From assembly GCA_035544875.1 (NCBI GenBank), contig DASZZP010000086.1:61178-125177 (forward strand): 64,000 nt of DNA, in the 5' to 3' direction. Every line of letters begins with the position of its first letter. The stretch's first letter is position 1. A program made the translations under genes and the position numbers. Source of the DNA: JASLEW01 sp035544875. GTDB taxonomy: Bacteria > Acidobacteriota > Thermoanaerobaculia > Multivoradales > UBA5704. Shown here in pieces: positions 35,641-43,896 of this stretch. The notes under the pieces were generated by a model. The model was not told where the DNA came from, did not search any database, and was given only the letters and a program-made list of their open reading frames with translations.

Positions 35641-35652
35641 GACGCCGCGCCG

Positions 35653-35658
35653 ATTATA
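35653..35658 (-). promoter_or_regulatory. Consensus -10 of the DUF4388 gene
   Basis: Minus-strand TATAAT at 35658-35653. Transcription would begin near 35646, about six bases before the ATG at 35640. No strong -35 hexamer 17 bp upstream. Confidence 0.45.
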
Positions 35659-35724
35659 AGTCGCCGGTGATATTGAAGAATGCCTAGGTGCGCATGAATC
35701 GCGCCGCAACGCAGAATCTGACGG

Positions 35725-36279
35725 CTACTCGCGCGGGTCGGCCGGCGGTGAGCCTGAGCCGGGCGGCGGTTCGCCGGGGGCGGTCCCATCGGCACGGCGC
35801 GCCGGCGTCGTCCCGGTCTGTCCCTGGTAGTGGCTCGAGGAGCCCGGTTCGCCGTAGGCCACCTCGGGCTCGGACTCCATCGAGATGAAGATCAGCTGTG
35901 CGATCCGCCTTCCGGCCTCGAGGACGAACGGCTCGGGGCCGAGGTTCTGCAGCTCGAGCGTGATGTTGCCTTCGAATCCGGGATCGCACCAACCGGCGAG
36001 CGAGTGGTTGATCCACAGCCGCCCGAGAGTCGATTTGAGTTTCAAGTCGCAAGCCACGGTGCGCGGGATGCGCACGTGCTCGATGGTCGAGGCCAGCACC
36101 ACCTCGCCGGGAAACAGCTTGACGCGCGCCGCCCGGAACTCCTGCGGCTCGCGGGTGGGGCAGATCCAGTGGTCGCTCACCCGCACGTCGTAGCTGGCGG
36201 CGTTGATCTGGCTCTCCTCGAAAGGATCGACGCCGCCCTCTCGCCCCCAGCGACGGATCCAGTGGTCCGGCTTGATCAA
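35725..36279 (-). CDS. dcd: dCTP deaminase
   Basis: Deaminates dCTP to dUTP for thymidylate synthesis. 184 residues. DFG-like DVRVSDHWICP, DLKLKSTLGRLWINHSLAGWCDPGFEGNITLELQN with the catalytic Glu, and SHYQGQTGTTP are characteristic of the trimeric Dcd/dUTPase fold. The last 25 residues are a Pro/Gly-rich tail beyond the usual end. Begins 27 bases downstream of glpX on the same strand and may be its operon partner. Confidence 0.92.
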   Translation of the reverse strand: MIKPDHWIRRWGREGGVDPFEESQINAASYDVRVSDHWICPTREPQEFRAARVKLFPGEVVLASTIEHVRIPRTVACDLKLKSTLGRLWINHSLAGWCDPGFEGNITLELQNLGPEPFVLEAGRRIAQLIFISMESEPEVAYGEPGSSSHYQGQTGTTPARRADGTAPGEPPPGSGSPPADPRE

Positions 36280-36306
36280 GATCGCTCCTCCCGCGGCGGC
36301 GGGCGG

Positions 36307-37308
36307 TCAAAGGAAGCGAACCGGCGTCGTCACCTGGTCGCGGTGAATCGTGTCCACGAAGCGGATGATCTTGCGCGACAGCGACATGAACAACGTCGAA
36401 GTGCGGCTGCCGCCGCCGAAGAAACGGACGCCCTTGAGCAGCTCGCCGTCGGTGACCCCGGTCGAGCTGAACAGGATCTCGTTGCCCGGCGCCAGCTCTT
36501 CGGTGTGATAGATCCTGCCCAGGTCGTGAATGCCCAGGGCGTGCACCCGCGCCAGCTGCTCGTCGTCGATTGCCTTGAGGCGCGCCTGGATCTCGCCTCC
36601 CAGGCAGCGCATCGCCGCGGCGGTGATCACCCCTTCGGGGGCCCCGCCGGTGCCCAGGACTGCGTGTACCCCGGTGCCGCGCACGGCGGCGGAGATGCCG
36701 GCCGACAGGTCGCCGTCGCCGATCAGCCGGATGCGCGCGCCGGCCTGCCGGATGTCGCTGATCAGCTGCTGATGGCGCTCGCGGTCGAGCACCACGATGG
36801 TCAGATCGCTCACCCGCCGCCCGAAGGCAGCGGCGATGTTGCGCAGGTTTTCGGCCACCGGCGCGTCGAGATGGATCGACCCGCGGGCGGTTGGCCCGAC
36901 GATGATCTTCTCCATGTAGACGTCCGGCGCGTGCAGCAGGCCGCCGCGCTCGGAGGCCGCCAGCACGGCGATCGAATCGGGGGCGCCGGTGGCGCAGAGG
37001 TTGGTGCCCTCGAGCGGATCGACGGCGATGTCGACGTCGGGCGCCGCCGCCGCCGAGTGCCCTTCGCGCCGGGGGCGCCCCGCCCCCAGCTGCTCGCCGA
37101 CGTAGAGCATCGGCGCCTTGTCGCGCTCGCCCTCGCCGATCACCACCCGGCCGTTCATCGGCAGCGAGTCCATTTCCCGCCGCATCGCCTCGACCGCCAC
37201 CTGATCGGAGTGCCGCCGATCGCCGAAACCCATCGTCTTGGCGGCCGCGATCGCCGCCTGTTCGGTAACCCGGATGAAGTCCTGCTCGAGCAGGTGGTCG
37301 AGGACCAT
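36307..37308 (-). CDS. glpX: Class II fructose-1,6-bisphosphatase
   Basis: Hydrolyses fructose-1,6-bisphosphate in gluconeogenesis. 333 residues. GRVVIGEGERDKAPMLYVGE, DIAVDPLEGTNLCATGAPDSIAVLA, and GTGGAPEGVITAAAMRCLGG are the lithium-sensitive phosphatase motifs of GlpX. Complete and active by residues. Its ATG overlaps the stop of the upstream dehydrogenase by one base (TGATG), so the two are translationally coupled, which is an uncommon pairing. Confidence 0.93.
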   Translation of the reverse strand: MVLDHLLEQDFIRVTEQAAIAAAKTMGFGDRRHSDQVAVEAMRREMDSLPMNGRVVIGEGERDKAPMLYVGEQLGAGRPRREGHSAAAAPDVDIAVDPLEGTNLCATGAPDSIAVLAASERGGLLHAPDVYMEKIIVGPTARGSIHLDAPVAENLRNIAAAFGRRVSDLTIVVLDRERHQQLISDIRQAGARIRLIGDGDLSAGISAAVRGTGVHAVLGTGGAPEGVITAAAMRCLGGEIQARLKAIDDEQLARVHALGIHDLGRIYHTEELAPGNEILFSSTGVTDGELLKGVRFFGGGSRTSTLFMSLSRKIIRFVDTIHRDQVTTPVRFL

Positions 37309-38528
37309 CAGCGGCTCCTGCCGGCCAGCGCCGGCGCGGGTTTGACCGGCCGCTCGGGTGCGTTGAACGCCGGAATGCCGGTGATCGCCTCGCCCAGGAT
37401 CAGGCCGTGGATGTCGTGGGTCCCTTCGTAGGTGTAGACCGACTCGATGTTGAGCATGTGCCGGATCACCGGGTAATCGTCGACGATGCCGTTGGCGCCG
37501 AGCACTTCGCGCGCCAGCTTGGCGCACTCGCGGGCCACCCAGACGTTGTTGCGCTTGCCGAGCGAGACGTGATGCGGTTGCAGGCGGCCGGCGTCCTTGA
37601 GCCGGCCGAGCTGCAGGCAGAGCAGCTGCCCCTTGGCGATCTCGCTGACCATCCAGACCAGTTTCTCTTGCACCAGCTGGTGGCAGGCGATCGGCTGCCC
37701 GTTCCACTGCACCCGCTGCTTGGCGTACTCGAGCGCCGTGTGGTAGCACTCCATGGCCGATCCGATTCCTCCCCAGGCGATGCCATAGCGCGCCTGGTTG
37801 AGGCACATCAACGCATTCTTGAGGCCGCTGGTTCCGGGCAGCAGGGCGTCGGCCGGGATGCGGCAGTCGTGGAAGCCGAGCTCCGAGGTGGTGGAGGCGC
37901 GCAAGGAGAACTTGCCATGCTGGTCGGCGGCGGTGAAGCCCGGCGTTCCCTTCTCGACCAGGAAGCCGCGCACTCCCTCCTCGGTCCGCGCCCACACCAC
38001 CGCCACGTCGGCGAGCGTGCCGTTGGTGATCCACTGCTTGCTGCCGCTGAGCAACCAGTCGCCTTCCTTCCGGCGCGCGGTGGTGCGCATGCCGCCGGGG
38101 TTGGAGCCGAAGTCCGGCTCGGTCAGGCCGAAACAGCCGATCGCCTCGCCGGTGGCGAGGCGCGGGATCCAGCGGTCTTTCTGCTGCTGCGAGCCGAAGG
38201 CATGGATCGGGTACATGACCAGCGCGCTCTGCACCGAGACGAAGCTGCGCAGCCCCGAGTCGCCGCGCTCGAGCTCCTGCATGATGAGGCCGTAGGCGAC
38301 GCCGCCGAGCCCCGGCAGGCCGTAGTCGGCGATGCTGGCGCCAAACAGGTTGAGGGCGCCCATCGCCGGCACCAGCTCGAGCGGGGTGCGCCCTTCGCGG
38401 TGGCACTGCTCGATGATCGGCTTGACCTTGTCGTCGACGAAGGCGCGGACGGTGTCGCGGATCAGCCGCTCCTCTTCCGAGAGCAGCGCATCCAGCTCCA
38501 GGAGATCAACGCCGGGAAAGCGGCTCAA
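37308..38528 (-). CDS. Acyl-CoA dehydrogenase, glutaryl-CoA dehydrogenase type
   Basis: 406 residues. FAD-dependent oxidation of an acyl-CoA; closest in motif to glutaryl-CoA dehydrogenase: FVSVQSALVMYPIHAFG, GCFGLTEPDFGSNPGGM, a conserved KQWITNG and C-terminal YEGTHDIHGLILGEAITGIPAF. GcdH decarboxylates glutaryl-CoA to crotonyl-CoA in lysine/tryptophan breakdown; assignment by sequence only. TTG at 38528 is chosen because GGAGGA lies seven bases upstream; an ATG at 38594 would add 22 residues unlike the family. Confidence 0.9.
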   Translation of the reverse strand: MSRFPGVDLLELDALLSEEERLIRDTVRAFVDDKVKPIIEQCHREGRTPLELVPAMGALNLFGASIADYGLPGLGGVAYGLIMQELERGDSGLRSFVSVQSALVMYPIHAFGSQQQKDRWIPRLATGEAIGCFGLTEPDFGSNPGGMRTTARRKEGDWLLSGSKQWITNGTLADVAVVWARTEEGVRGFLVEKGTPGFTAADQHGKFSLRASTTSELGFHDCRIPADALLPGTSGLKNALMCLNQARYGIAWGGIGSAMECYHTALEYAKQRVQWNGQPIACHQLVQEKLVWMVSEIAKGQLLCLQLGRLKDAGRLQPHHVSLGKRNNVWVARECAKLAREVLGANGIVDDYPVIRHMLNIESVYTYEGTHDIHGLILGEAITGIPAFNAPERPVKPAPALAGRSR

Positions 38529-38725
38529 GGCGGCTCCTCCTTCGATCGCTCGTCCAGCCCGCGGGGGACCGTCCGGCCTTCCACTGGAATCCATTCGAAC
38601 CGGGCGAGTTGACGGGTGGATGACCGCGCGGGCTACCGCGGCTGGGCACAGAGCACCAGCAGATCATAGCATGGGACTGCGGGCGCTGGCCCGCGGCTCG
38701 GCTCGGGGAGTATCATCCGTGCGCT

Positions 38726-38995
38726 ATGGGGATTTCGGGCGGCAGCGCCTACGCGATGACGCGCGATATCGCCGAAGGCTACGTGCTGATGACCGAGCGC
38801 ACCTGCCGCTCCTTGACCGTCGGCGACCTCGACCGGCTGGCCTTTGAGATCGACCGCCACTTGCGCGAGGTGCGGGGCGAGCAGGCCCCCTTGGACGACG
38901 TCCCGGCCATCCAGATGCGCAACCGGCGTATCCAGCGGCTCAACTCGGCGCTGACCGTTTTGCGCAGCTTCCGCATGAAGGCTAAGAAAGACTAG
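38726..38995 (+). CDS. Small helical protein of unknown function
   Basis: 89 residues, charged and probably all-helical (LTVGDLDRLAFEIDRHLREVRGE, IQMRNRRIQRLNSALTVLRSF). No family recognised. TATCAT (38711-38716) lies nine bases before the ATG, so the transcript may have a very short leader. The TAG overlaps the GTG of the CPBP protease by one base (TAGTG), so the two are coupled and may work together. An alternative start is the ATG at 38756. Confidence 0.6.
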   Translation: MGISGGSAYAMTRDIAEGYVLMTERTCRSLTVGDLDRLAFEIDRHLREVRGEQAPLDDVPAIQMRNRRIQRLNSALTVLRSFRMKAKKD

Positions 38996-40095
38996 TGCAT
39001 CCGCTCCGGCCGCTCGGCCCGCTCCTGGTTACGCTGCTCCGCCTGCTGGGCCCGCTCGCGGCGGCGCTCGCCTCCGCCGCCGTGCTGGACCGCATGTGCA
39101 GGCGCAAGGGGCTGCTGCCGCCGGGATTCCGGGCGCCCTGGCGGCGTCTGCTCGCCGGCCTGCTGCTGGCCGGCATCCTCTGGCTGGGCATCTTCGCGCC
39201 GCTGGGCGAGATCGGCCTCCCCTCGAAGCTCGACGTCTCGACCATCAGCACCCCCCAGCTCTTCCTCTTGCACGTGCTGCTCGCCCTGTCACTTCTCGGC
39301 TGGTTCGTCCTCGGCTTTGCCGGGACCAGGCCGGGACCTCCGGCCGCCGCGAGCGATTCTGCGGTGGATTTCAGGGAGCCCGGAGCGCGCTTTGCCCTGC
39401 CCGGGTCGGAGCCTTGCTCCGCCGCCGGTGCCGGGCCGGGCTCCGCGCCGCCGCTTGGGCTCGAGCTTGCGCCCGGCCCGCCGCCGCCGGCCGCGCGCCC
39501 TCCGGCGCCGCCGCCCTCCTTCCTCTCGCAGCTCGCCCTGCAGCTCGGCTTCCGCGCCGCCCACGTCGGCCGCGAGATTGGGCTCGGCCTGCTGCTCGGA
39601 GCGGGGGCCTGGCTGGTGGTGATCGTGGCGCTGATCGTGCTGGCCACCGTCATCCTGGCGATTGGCGGCGAGAACGCGATGCCCAAGCAGCCGCCGGCGA
39701 TCGTCCCCTTCATTGCCTCCCTGCCCGTCATGGTGCGGCTCGCGGCCTCGCTGTCCGCGGGCTTCGTCGAGGAGACTTTTTTTCGCGGCTTCCTCCAGCC
39801 GCGGATCGGCATCGCGCTGTCGACCGGGATGTTCGTCCTGGCACACCTTTCCTACGGCCAACCCTTCGTGCTGGTCGGCGTCAGCCTGCTGTCGCTGATC
39901 TACGCCTTGCTGGTGCGCTGGCGCCAGACCATCTGGCCGGCAATCGCCGCGCACGCGCTGTTCGACGGCGTGCAGCTGCTGGTGATCATCCCCGCGGTCC
40001 TGCGGCTGCTCGGCCACCGCGGCGGCGCGGCAGGCGCCAAGGTGCTGGCGCTTCTGGCGCCGGTCGCAGGGTGGGCCGGCCACCACATCTGGTAG
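38995..40095 (+). CDS. CPBP-family intramembrane metalloprotease
   Basis: 366 residues with about eight membrane segments. The CPBP (CAAX protease/bacteriocin-processing) motifs are EETFFRGFL (motif 1), HLSYG (motif 2) and HALFDG (motif 3), all within the C-terminal half. Between the second and third membrane segments lies a 60-residue Pro/Ala/Gly-rich insert (39325-39510) not usual in the family. Processes prenylated or small membrane peptides in other systems; the substrate here is unknown. GTG start coupled to the small protein upstream. Confidence 0.9.
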   Translation: MHPLRPLGPLLVTLLRLLGPLAAALASAAVLDRMCRRKGLLPPGFRAPWRRLLAGLLLAGILWLGIFAPLGEIGLPSKLDVSTISTPQLFLLHVLLALSLLGWFVLGFAGTRPGPPAAASDSAVDFREPGARFALPGSEPCSAAGAGPGSAPPLGLELAPGPPPPAARPPAPPPSFLSQLALQLGFRAAHVGREIGLGLLLGAGAWLVVIVALIVLATVILAIGGENAMPKQPPAIVPFIASLPVMVRLAASLSAGFVEETFFRGFLQPRIGIALSTGMFVLAHLSYGQPFVLVGVSLLSLIYALLVRWRQTIWPAIAAHALFDGVQLLVIIPAVLRLLGHRGGAAGAKVLALLAPVAGWAGHHIW

Positions 40096-40122
40096 ACTCA
40101 GCGGACGAGAGCCGCCAGCGCG

Positions 40123-40578
40123 ATGTCGGATCCACAGAGCTTCCATCTCTCCATCGGGAGCCGCTTCGAGAACATCGAGCTGGTGCAGATCGTCCTCAAA
40201 GATGCGCTCGAACGACTCGGCATGGAGGACGATGCGCGGCACTGGGTCGACGTGGCGGTGCGGGAAGCGGTGGCCAATGCGATCAAACACGGCAACGCCC
40301 TCGATCCCGCCAAGCAGGTCAAGATCGACCTGACGCTGGACGGCGAGACCTTGACCATCAGGGTCGAGGACGAAGGTCCCGGCTTCGATCCCTCCCACCT
40401 CGAAGACCCGCTGGCGCCGGAGAACCTGCTCAAGCCGAATGGCAGAGGCATCTTTTATATGAAGAGCTTCATGGACACGATCGAGTACGGTCCGCGGCCG
40501 GGTGGAGGAACCGTGGTGACGATGCGCAAGCGAGTCGCTCACGGCAAAGAGACGGAAGCGAACGCCAGGTTCGACTAG
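40123..40578 (+). CDS. RsbW-like anti-sigma-factor serine kinase
   Basis: 151 residues, a GHKL ATPase: VDVAVREAVANAIKHGN (N-box), VEDEGPGFDP (G1) and NGRGIFYMKSFMD (G2). In partner switching, such kinases bind a sigma factor or other target and phosphorylate a STAS antagonist. The STAS gene follows after 12 bases, and a PP2C phosphatase is encoded at 31.4 kb, completing a module. No sigma factor lies next to the pair, so the output could be non-transcriptional. Confidence 0.92.
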   Translation: MSDPQSFHLSIGSRFENIELVQIVLKDALERLGMEDDARHWVDVAVREAVANAIKHGNALDPAKQVKIDLTLDGETLTIRVEDEGPGFDPSHLEDPLAPENLLKPNGRGIFYMKSFMDTIEYGPRPGGGTVVTMRKRVAHGKETEANARFD

Positions 40579-40590
40579 GAGGGGCATGAG

Positions 40591-40926
40591 ATGAAAGTCA
40601 ATATGCGGAAGCGGGACGGCGTGACGATCCTGGACCTCAAGGGCAAGATCACGATCGGAGTGGGCGACGTCGCGTTGCGCAACGCCGTCCAGGAGGCGAT
40701 GAACGACGGCGCCAACAAGATCGTGATCAACCTCCGCGACGTCACCACGATCGACTCTTCGGGCGTCGGCGAGCTGGTCTCCGCCTACACCTCGGCCACC
40801 AACCGCGGCGCCAAGCTCGCCCTGGTCAACCTGCCCGCCAAGGTCTCGGACATCCTCTACATCACCCAGCTGATCACCGTCTTCGACGTGTTCGACAGCG
40901 AGGACGAGGCCCTGCGCTCGTTCTGA
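40591..40926 (+). CDS. STAS-domain anti-sigma-factor antagonist
   Basis: 111 residues. VTILDLKGKITIG, KIVINLRDVTTIDSSGVGELVSAYTSA with the phosphorylatable Ser in DSSGVGEL, and a C-terminal FDVFDSEDEAL helix. Functional partner of the RsbW-like kinase just upstream; dephosphorylated form would release the kinase's target. A GAGGGG site precedes the ATG. Confidence 0.94.
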   Translation: MKVNMRKRDGVTILDLKGKITIGVGDVALRNAVQEAMNDGANKIVINLRDVTTIDSSGVGELVSAYTSATNRGAKLALVNLPAKVSDILYITQLITVFDVFDSEDEALRSF

Positions 40927-40960
40927 TCGTTCCCATGATCCGTTGGCTGGTCCCGCCCGG

Positions 40961-41905
40961 ATGAGCGCCGCCCCCGGCGGGACCGCGCCGTCCCCGGGAC
41001 CGGCGCCGCCCTGCGGGGCGACCGCGCTGGCCGGCGGCCTGGCCGCCCTGGCCGAGCGGGTGAACCGGCGCCTGCCGCACCTGCTGCCGCCCCCCGACAG
41101 CCGCCCCGAGCCGGTGCATCAGGCCATGCACTATGCCCTGACCAGCGCCGGCAAGCGGGTGCGGCCGGTGCTGGCCCTGGCGGTGGCGGAGCTGTTCGGC
41201 GAGCGCTCGGCCGCCGCCCTCGACCTGGCCTGCGCGGTCGAGCTGGTGCATGCCTGCTCGTTGATCCTCGACGACCTGCCGGCGATGGACGGCGCCAGCT
41301 TGCGGCGCGGCCGGCCCACGGTCCACCTGGCGTTTGGCGAGAGCGTCGCCCTGCTGGCCGCCCTGGCGCTGCTCAACCGCGCCTACGCGCTGGTCGCCGA
41401 GAGCGGCCACCGGCTGTCGCTGCGGCGCTACACCAGCGAAGACATGGTGCACCACCTGGCGGCGGCCATCGGCAGCGCCGGCCTGATCGGCGGCCAGGCC
41501 CTCGACCTGCTGGCGCGACCCGAGCAGCTGGACCTCGAGCTGCTGGAGTACATCCACAGCCACAAGACCGGCGCGCTGTTCATGGCGGCGGGCGAGCTCG
41601 GCGCCATGGCCGCCGACGCGCGGCGGCGCGACCTCGATCTGGTGGCCAGGTTCGCCAAGAATCTCGGGCTGGCCTTCCAGATCTCCGACGACCTGCTCGA
41701 CGTGCTGGGCACGCCCGAGGAGACCGGCAAGGACGTGCGCCAGGACGCCGGCAAGGTTACCTTCGTCAAGCTCCTCGGCGTCGCCGGGGCGCAGTCGCTG
41801 GCCGCCGAGCTGCTCGGCTTCGCCGTCGAATCGTTGCAGCCGCTGGGGCGCAAGGGCGAGCCGCTGCGCCAGCTGGTCCGCTTCGTTCAACACCGGGCGC
41901 GATGA
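40961..41905 (+). CDS. Polyprenyl diphosphate synthase (farnesyl/geranylgeranyl type)
   Basis: Head-to-tail prenyltransferase of isoprenoid synthesis. 314 residues. YALTSAGKRVRPVL, first aspartate-rich motif DDLPAMD, then RRGRPTVHLAFGE, GGQALDL and the second aspartate motif FQISDDLLDV with KDVRQDAGKVTF. The bacterial short-chain type makes farnesyl or geranylgeranyl diphosphate. ATG at 40961; a TTG at 40943 is possible. Followed by the 44-bp repeat and not obviously co-regulated with the STAS gene. Confidence 0.93.
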   Translation: MSAAPGGTAPSPGPAPPCGATALAGGLAALAERVNRRLPHLLPPPDSRPEPVHQAMHYALTSAGKRVRPVLALAVAELFGERSAAALDLACAVELVHACSLILDDLPAMDGASLRRGRPTVHLAFGESVALLAALALLNRAYALVAESGHRLSLRRYTSEDMVHHLAAAIGSAGLIGGQALDLLARPEQLDLELLEYIHSHKTGALFMAAGELGAMAADARRRDLDLVARFAKNLGLAFQISDDLLDVLGTPEETGKDVRQDAGKVTFVKLLGVAGAQSLAAELLGFAVESLQPLGRKGEPLRQLVRFVQHRAR

Positions 41906-41920
41906 AGCGAAAGGTGGGAA

Positions 41921-41964
41921 GCCTCCACCGCCACATCGCAGCGCCGTTTCATCCCTCGGGATCG
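41921..41964. repeat. Dispersed 44-bp intergenic repeat, copy B
   Basis: Partner of 32792-32835 (38/44 identical, no gaps). Here it ends 19 bp before a TAAACT element that may be the -10 of the phosphodiesterase-like gene. Confidence 0.8.
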
Positions 41965-41995
41965 GCGCTGCCGGTGGGGGCTTAAACTAGACAGG

Positions 41996-43885
41996 ATGAA
42001 GCAGGAGGACGTCGAGAAGCTGGAGCGCGCGCGCTCCGAGCTGCGCCGGCTCGGCTACCTCGACCACCGGCTGGAGCGCTTCCTGCTCCAGGACGCGCTG
42101 CGGCCGAGCCGCCCGCTGCGCACCCTGGCGCTGCTGACCGCCAAGGTGGGGCTGCTGGCGGGCGGCATCCTGGCGCCGCCGCTGGTGCTCGGCCTGGGGG
42201 TCGCCAACGGCAGCCTGGCGGCGACGCCGCTCGACCTGCCGCTGCTTTTCCTGCACCTCTTCCCGCCGATCTCGGCCGCCGCGGCGCTGGTCTTCCTGGC
42301 GCTCTCGGGGCTGCTGCTGCTGGCGCTGCGGCTCTACCCAGTGCGGCGGCTCGAGAGCGTTGCTCTGGCCGCCGCCGTGGCGGCGGGCGCGGCGGGGCTC
42401 GGGGCCGCCCTGTGGCAGGGGCGCGGCCTGGTGGAGCCCGCCGCCCCGGGCTGGCTGCTGCACGTCGCGGTGCTCGGTCTGGCGGTCGCCGGGGCGGTCT
42501 ATCTGCTGACCAAGCTCGTCTATCACGGCTTGCTGGCGCTGGCGATCCGCTTCACCAATCTGGCGCCGGGCGGCGCCCTGCTGTCGCGGCGCTGGCTCTC
42601 GGGCGCGGTGCTCGCGGCCGTCCTGCTGCTCGCCCTGCCGCTGCTGCTGGCGGCGCGGGTGGGCGAGCCGCCGCCGCCGCCGGCGCTGCCGGTCGCGCCG
42701 GGCGGTCGGGTCGTGCTGCTCGGGGTCGACGGCGTGCTGCCGCAAGAGATCGACTACCTGCTCGCGGTCGGCGATCTGCCGGCGATGGGCCGGCTGCTGA
42801 AAGCCGGCGGCCGCCTGCTCGCCTATGCGCGGCGCGCCGAGCCGCCGGCCTCGTTCTGGACCACCGTCGCGACCGGTCTGCCGGGACCCCGTCACGGAGT
42901 CACCGCGCTCGACAGCTTCGTGCCGCTCGGGGTCAAGACGCCGCTCGCCCGCAGCGGCGTCCTGCGCGCCTATTGGAGCGGGGTCGCCGTGCCGCTGGGA
43001 CTGGCGGAGTACCGCCCGCTGCTGGCCAACCGGCGCAGCGCCTTCACCTTCTGGGAGCTGGCCTCGCGCGGCGGCGCGCCGGTGCTGTCGATCAACTGGT
43101 GGGCGACCTTTCCGGCCACCGAGCTGCCAGGCCTGGTGCTGGCGCACGACGGCTTCGAGCTGCTGCGCCAGCGGGTGGCGGGGGCGGTGGCGCCCGCCGC
43201 GGAAGGGCCCGCCCTGCTGCCGCTCGCCGAGCGCTGCGCCGCGGCAGCGCCCGATCCGCGCCTCGCGGCCGCTCTTCCGGCCGGCGCGGTGGCGGCGGTC
43301 GCCGAGCGCGCCTTGCGGCCCGACCGCTTCTACCGCGAGGTCTTCGCCGGCCGCCTTGGCGCCGCGCCGCGCGCCGCGGCGCTCTACCTGCCGGGGCTCG
43401 ACATCGCCGCCGCCGGCTGGAGCGGCGGCGGCGGGGTGGCCTTCTCCGACCTGGTGCGCTCCGAGCTGGCGGCCGCCGACCGGCTGGTCGGCGAGGCCGC
43501 TGCCGGCCCGGGGCTGGGGGCAATCGCCGTGGTGCTCGACCCCGGGCGGCGGACCGAGCGGCAGTCGCCTCTGTTCGGCACCCCTGTGCCGCAGCTGCCG
43601 CAGCTGCCGCAGCGGGGCGGGCGGCTCCTGCTCTGGCTGCCCCAGGGGTGCGAGGCTTCGCCGGCGGGGCCGCCGGGCTCGATCACGCCCGAGGCGATCG
43701 CCTCCGGCCTGCTGCGCGCCCTCGGGTTGCCGCAAAGCGCCGAGCTGCCGCCGCCGCCCGCCCAGTGCCGCTGGCCGGCGCCGCTCGTCACGGTGCCCGG
43801 CTACGGCCGGCCGCAGGCCCGGCGCGCCTCGGGGGCCGAGGGGGCCGAGTATCTGCGCAACCTGCACTCCCTGGGCTACCTCTGA
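41996..43885 (+). CDS. Membrane protein with alkaline-phosphatase-superfamily phosphodiesterase domain
   Basis: 629 residues. Residues 1-220 hold about five membrane segments; the C-terminal part matches type I phosphodiesterase/nucleotide-pyrophosphatase-like proteins: VVLLGVDGVLPQEIDYLLAVGDLPAMGRLLKAGG with the first metal Asp, then PASFWTTVATGLPGPRHGV with the catalytic Thr, ending in NLHSLGYL. The second half of the metal site is less clear because of a Pro/Gln-rich insert near 43590-43620. Likely acts outside the membrane on a phosphodiester or phosphonate; substrate unknown. ATG is seven bases after TAAACT. Confidence 0.82.
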   Translation: MKQEDVEKLERARSELRRLGYLDHRLERFLLQDALRPSRPLRTLALLTAKVGLLAGGILAPPLVLGLGVANGSLAATPLDLPLLFLHLFPPISAAAALVFLALSGLLLLALRLYPVRRLESVALAAAVAAGAAGLGAALWQGRGLVEPAAPGWLLHVAVLGLAVAGAVYLLTKLVYHGLLALAIRFTNLAPGGALLSRRWLSGAVLAAVLLLALPLLLAARVGEPPPPPALPVAPGGRVVLLGVDGVLPQEIDYLLAVGDLPAMGRLLKAGGRLLAYARRAEPPASFWTTVATGLPGPRHGVTALDSFVPLGVKTPLARSGVLRAYWSGVAVPLGLAEYRPLLANRRSAFTFWELASRGGAPVLSINWWATFPATELPGLVLAHDGFELLRQRVAGAVAPAAEGPALLPLAERCAAAAPDPRLAAALPAGAVAAVAERALRPDRFYREVFAGRLGAAPRAAALYLPGLDIAAAGWSGGGGVAFSDLVRSELAAADRLVGEAAAGPGLGAIAVVLDPGRRTERQSPLFGTPVPQLPQLPQRGGRLLLWLPQGCEASPAGPPGSITPEAIASGLLRALGLPQSAELPPPPAQCRWPAPLVTVPGYGRPQARRASGAEGAEYLRNLHSLGYL

Positions 43886-43896
43886 CCCGAGCGCGG

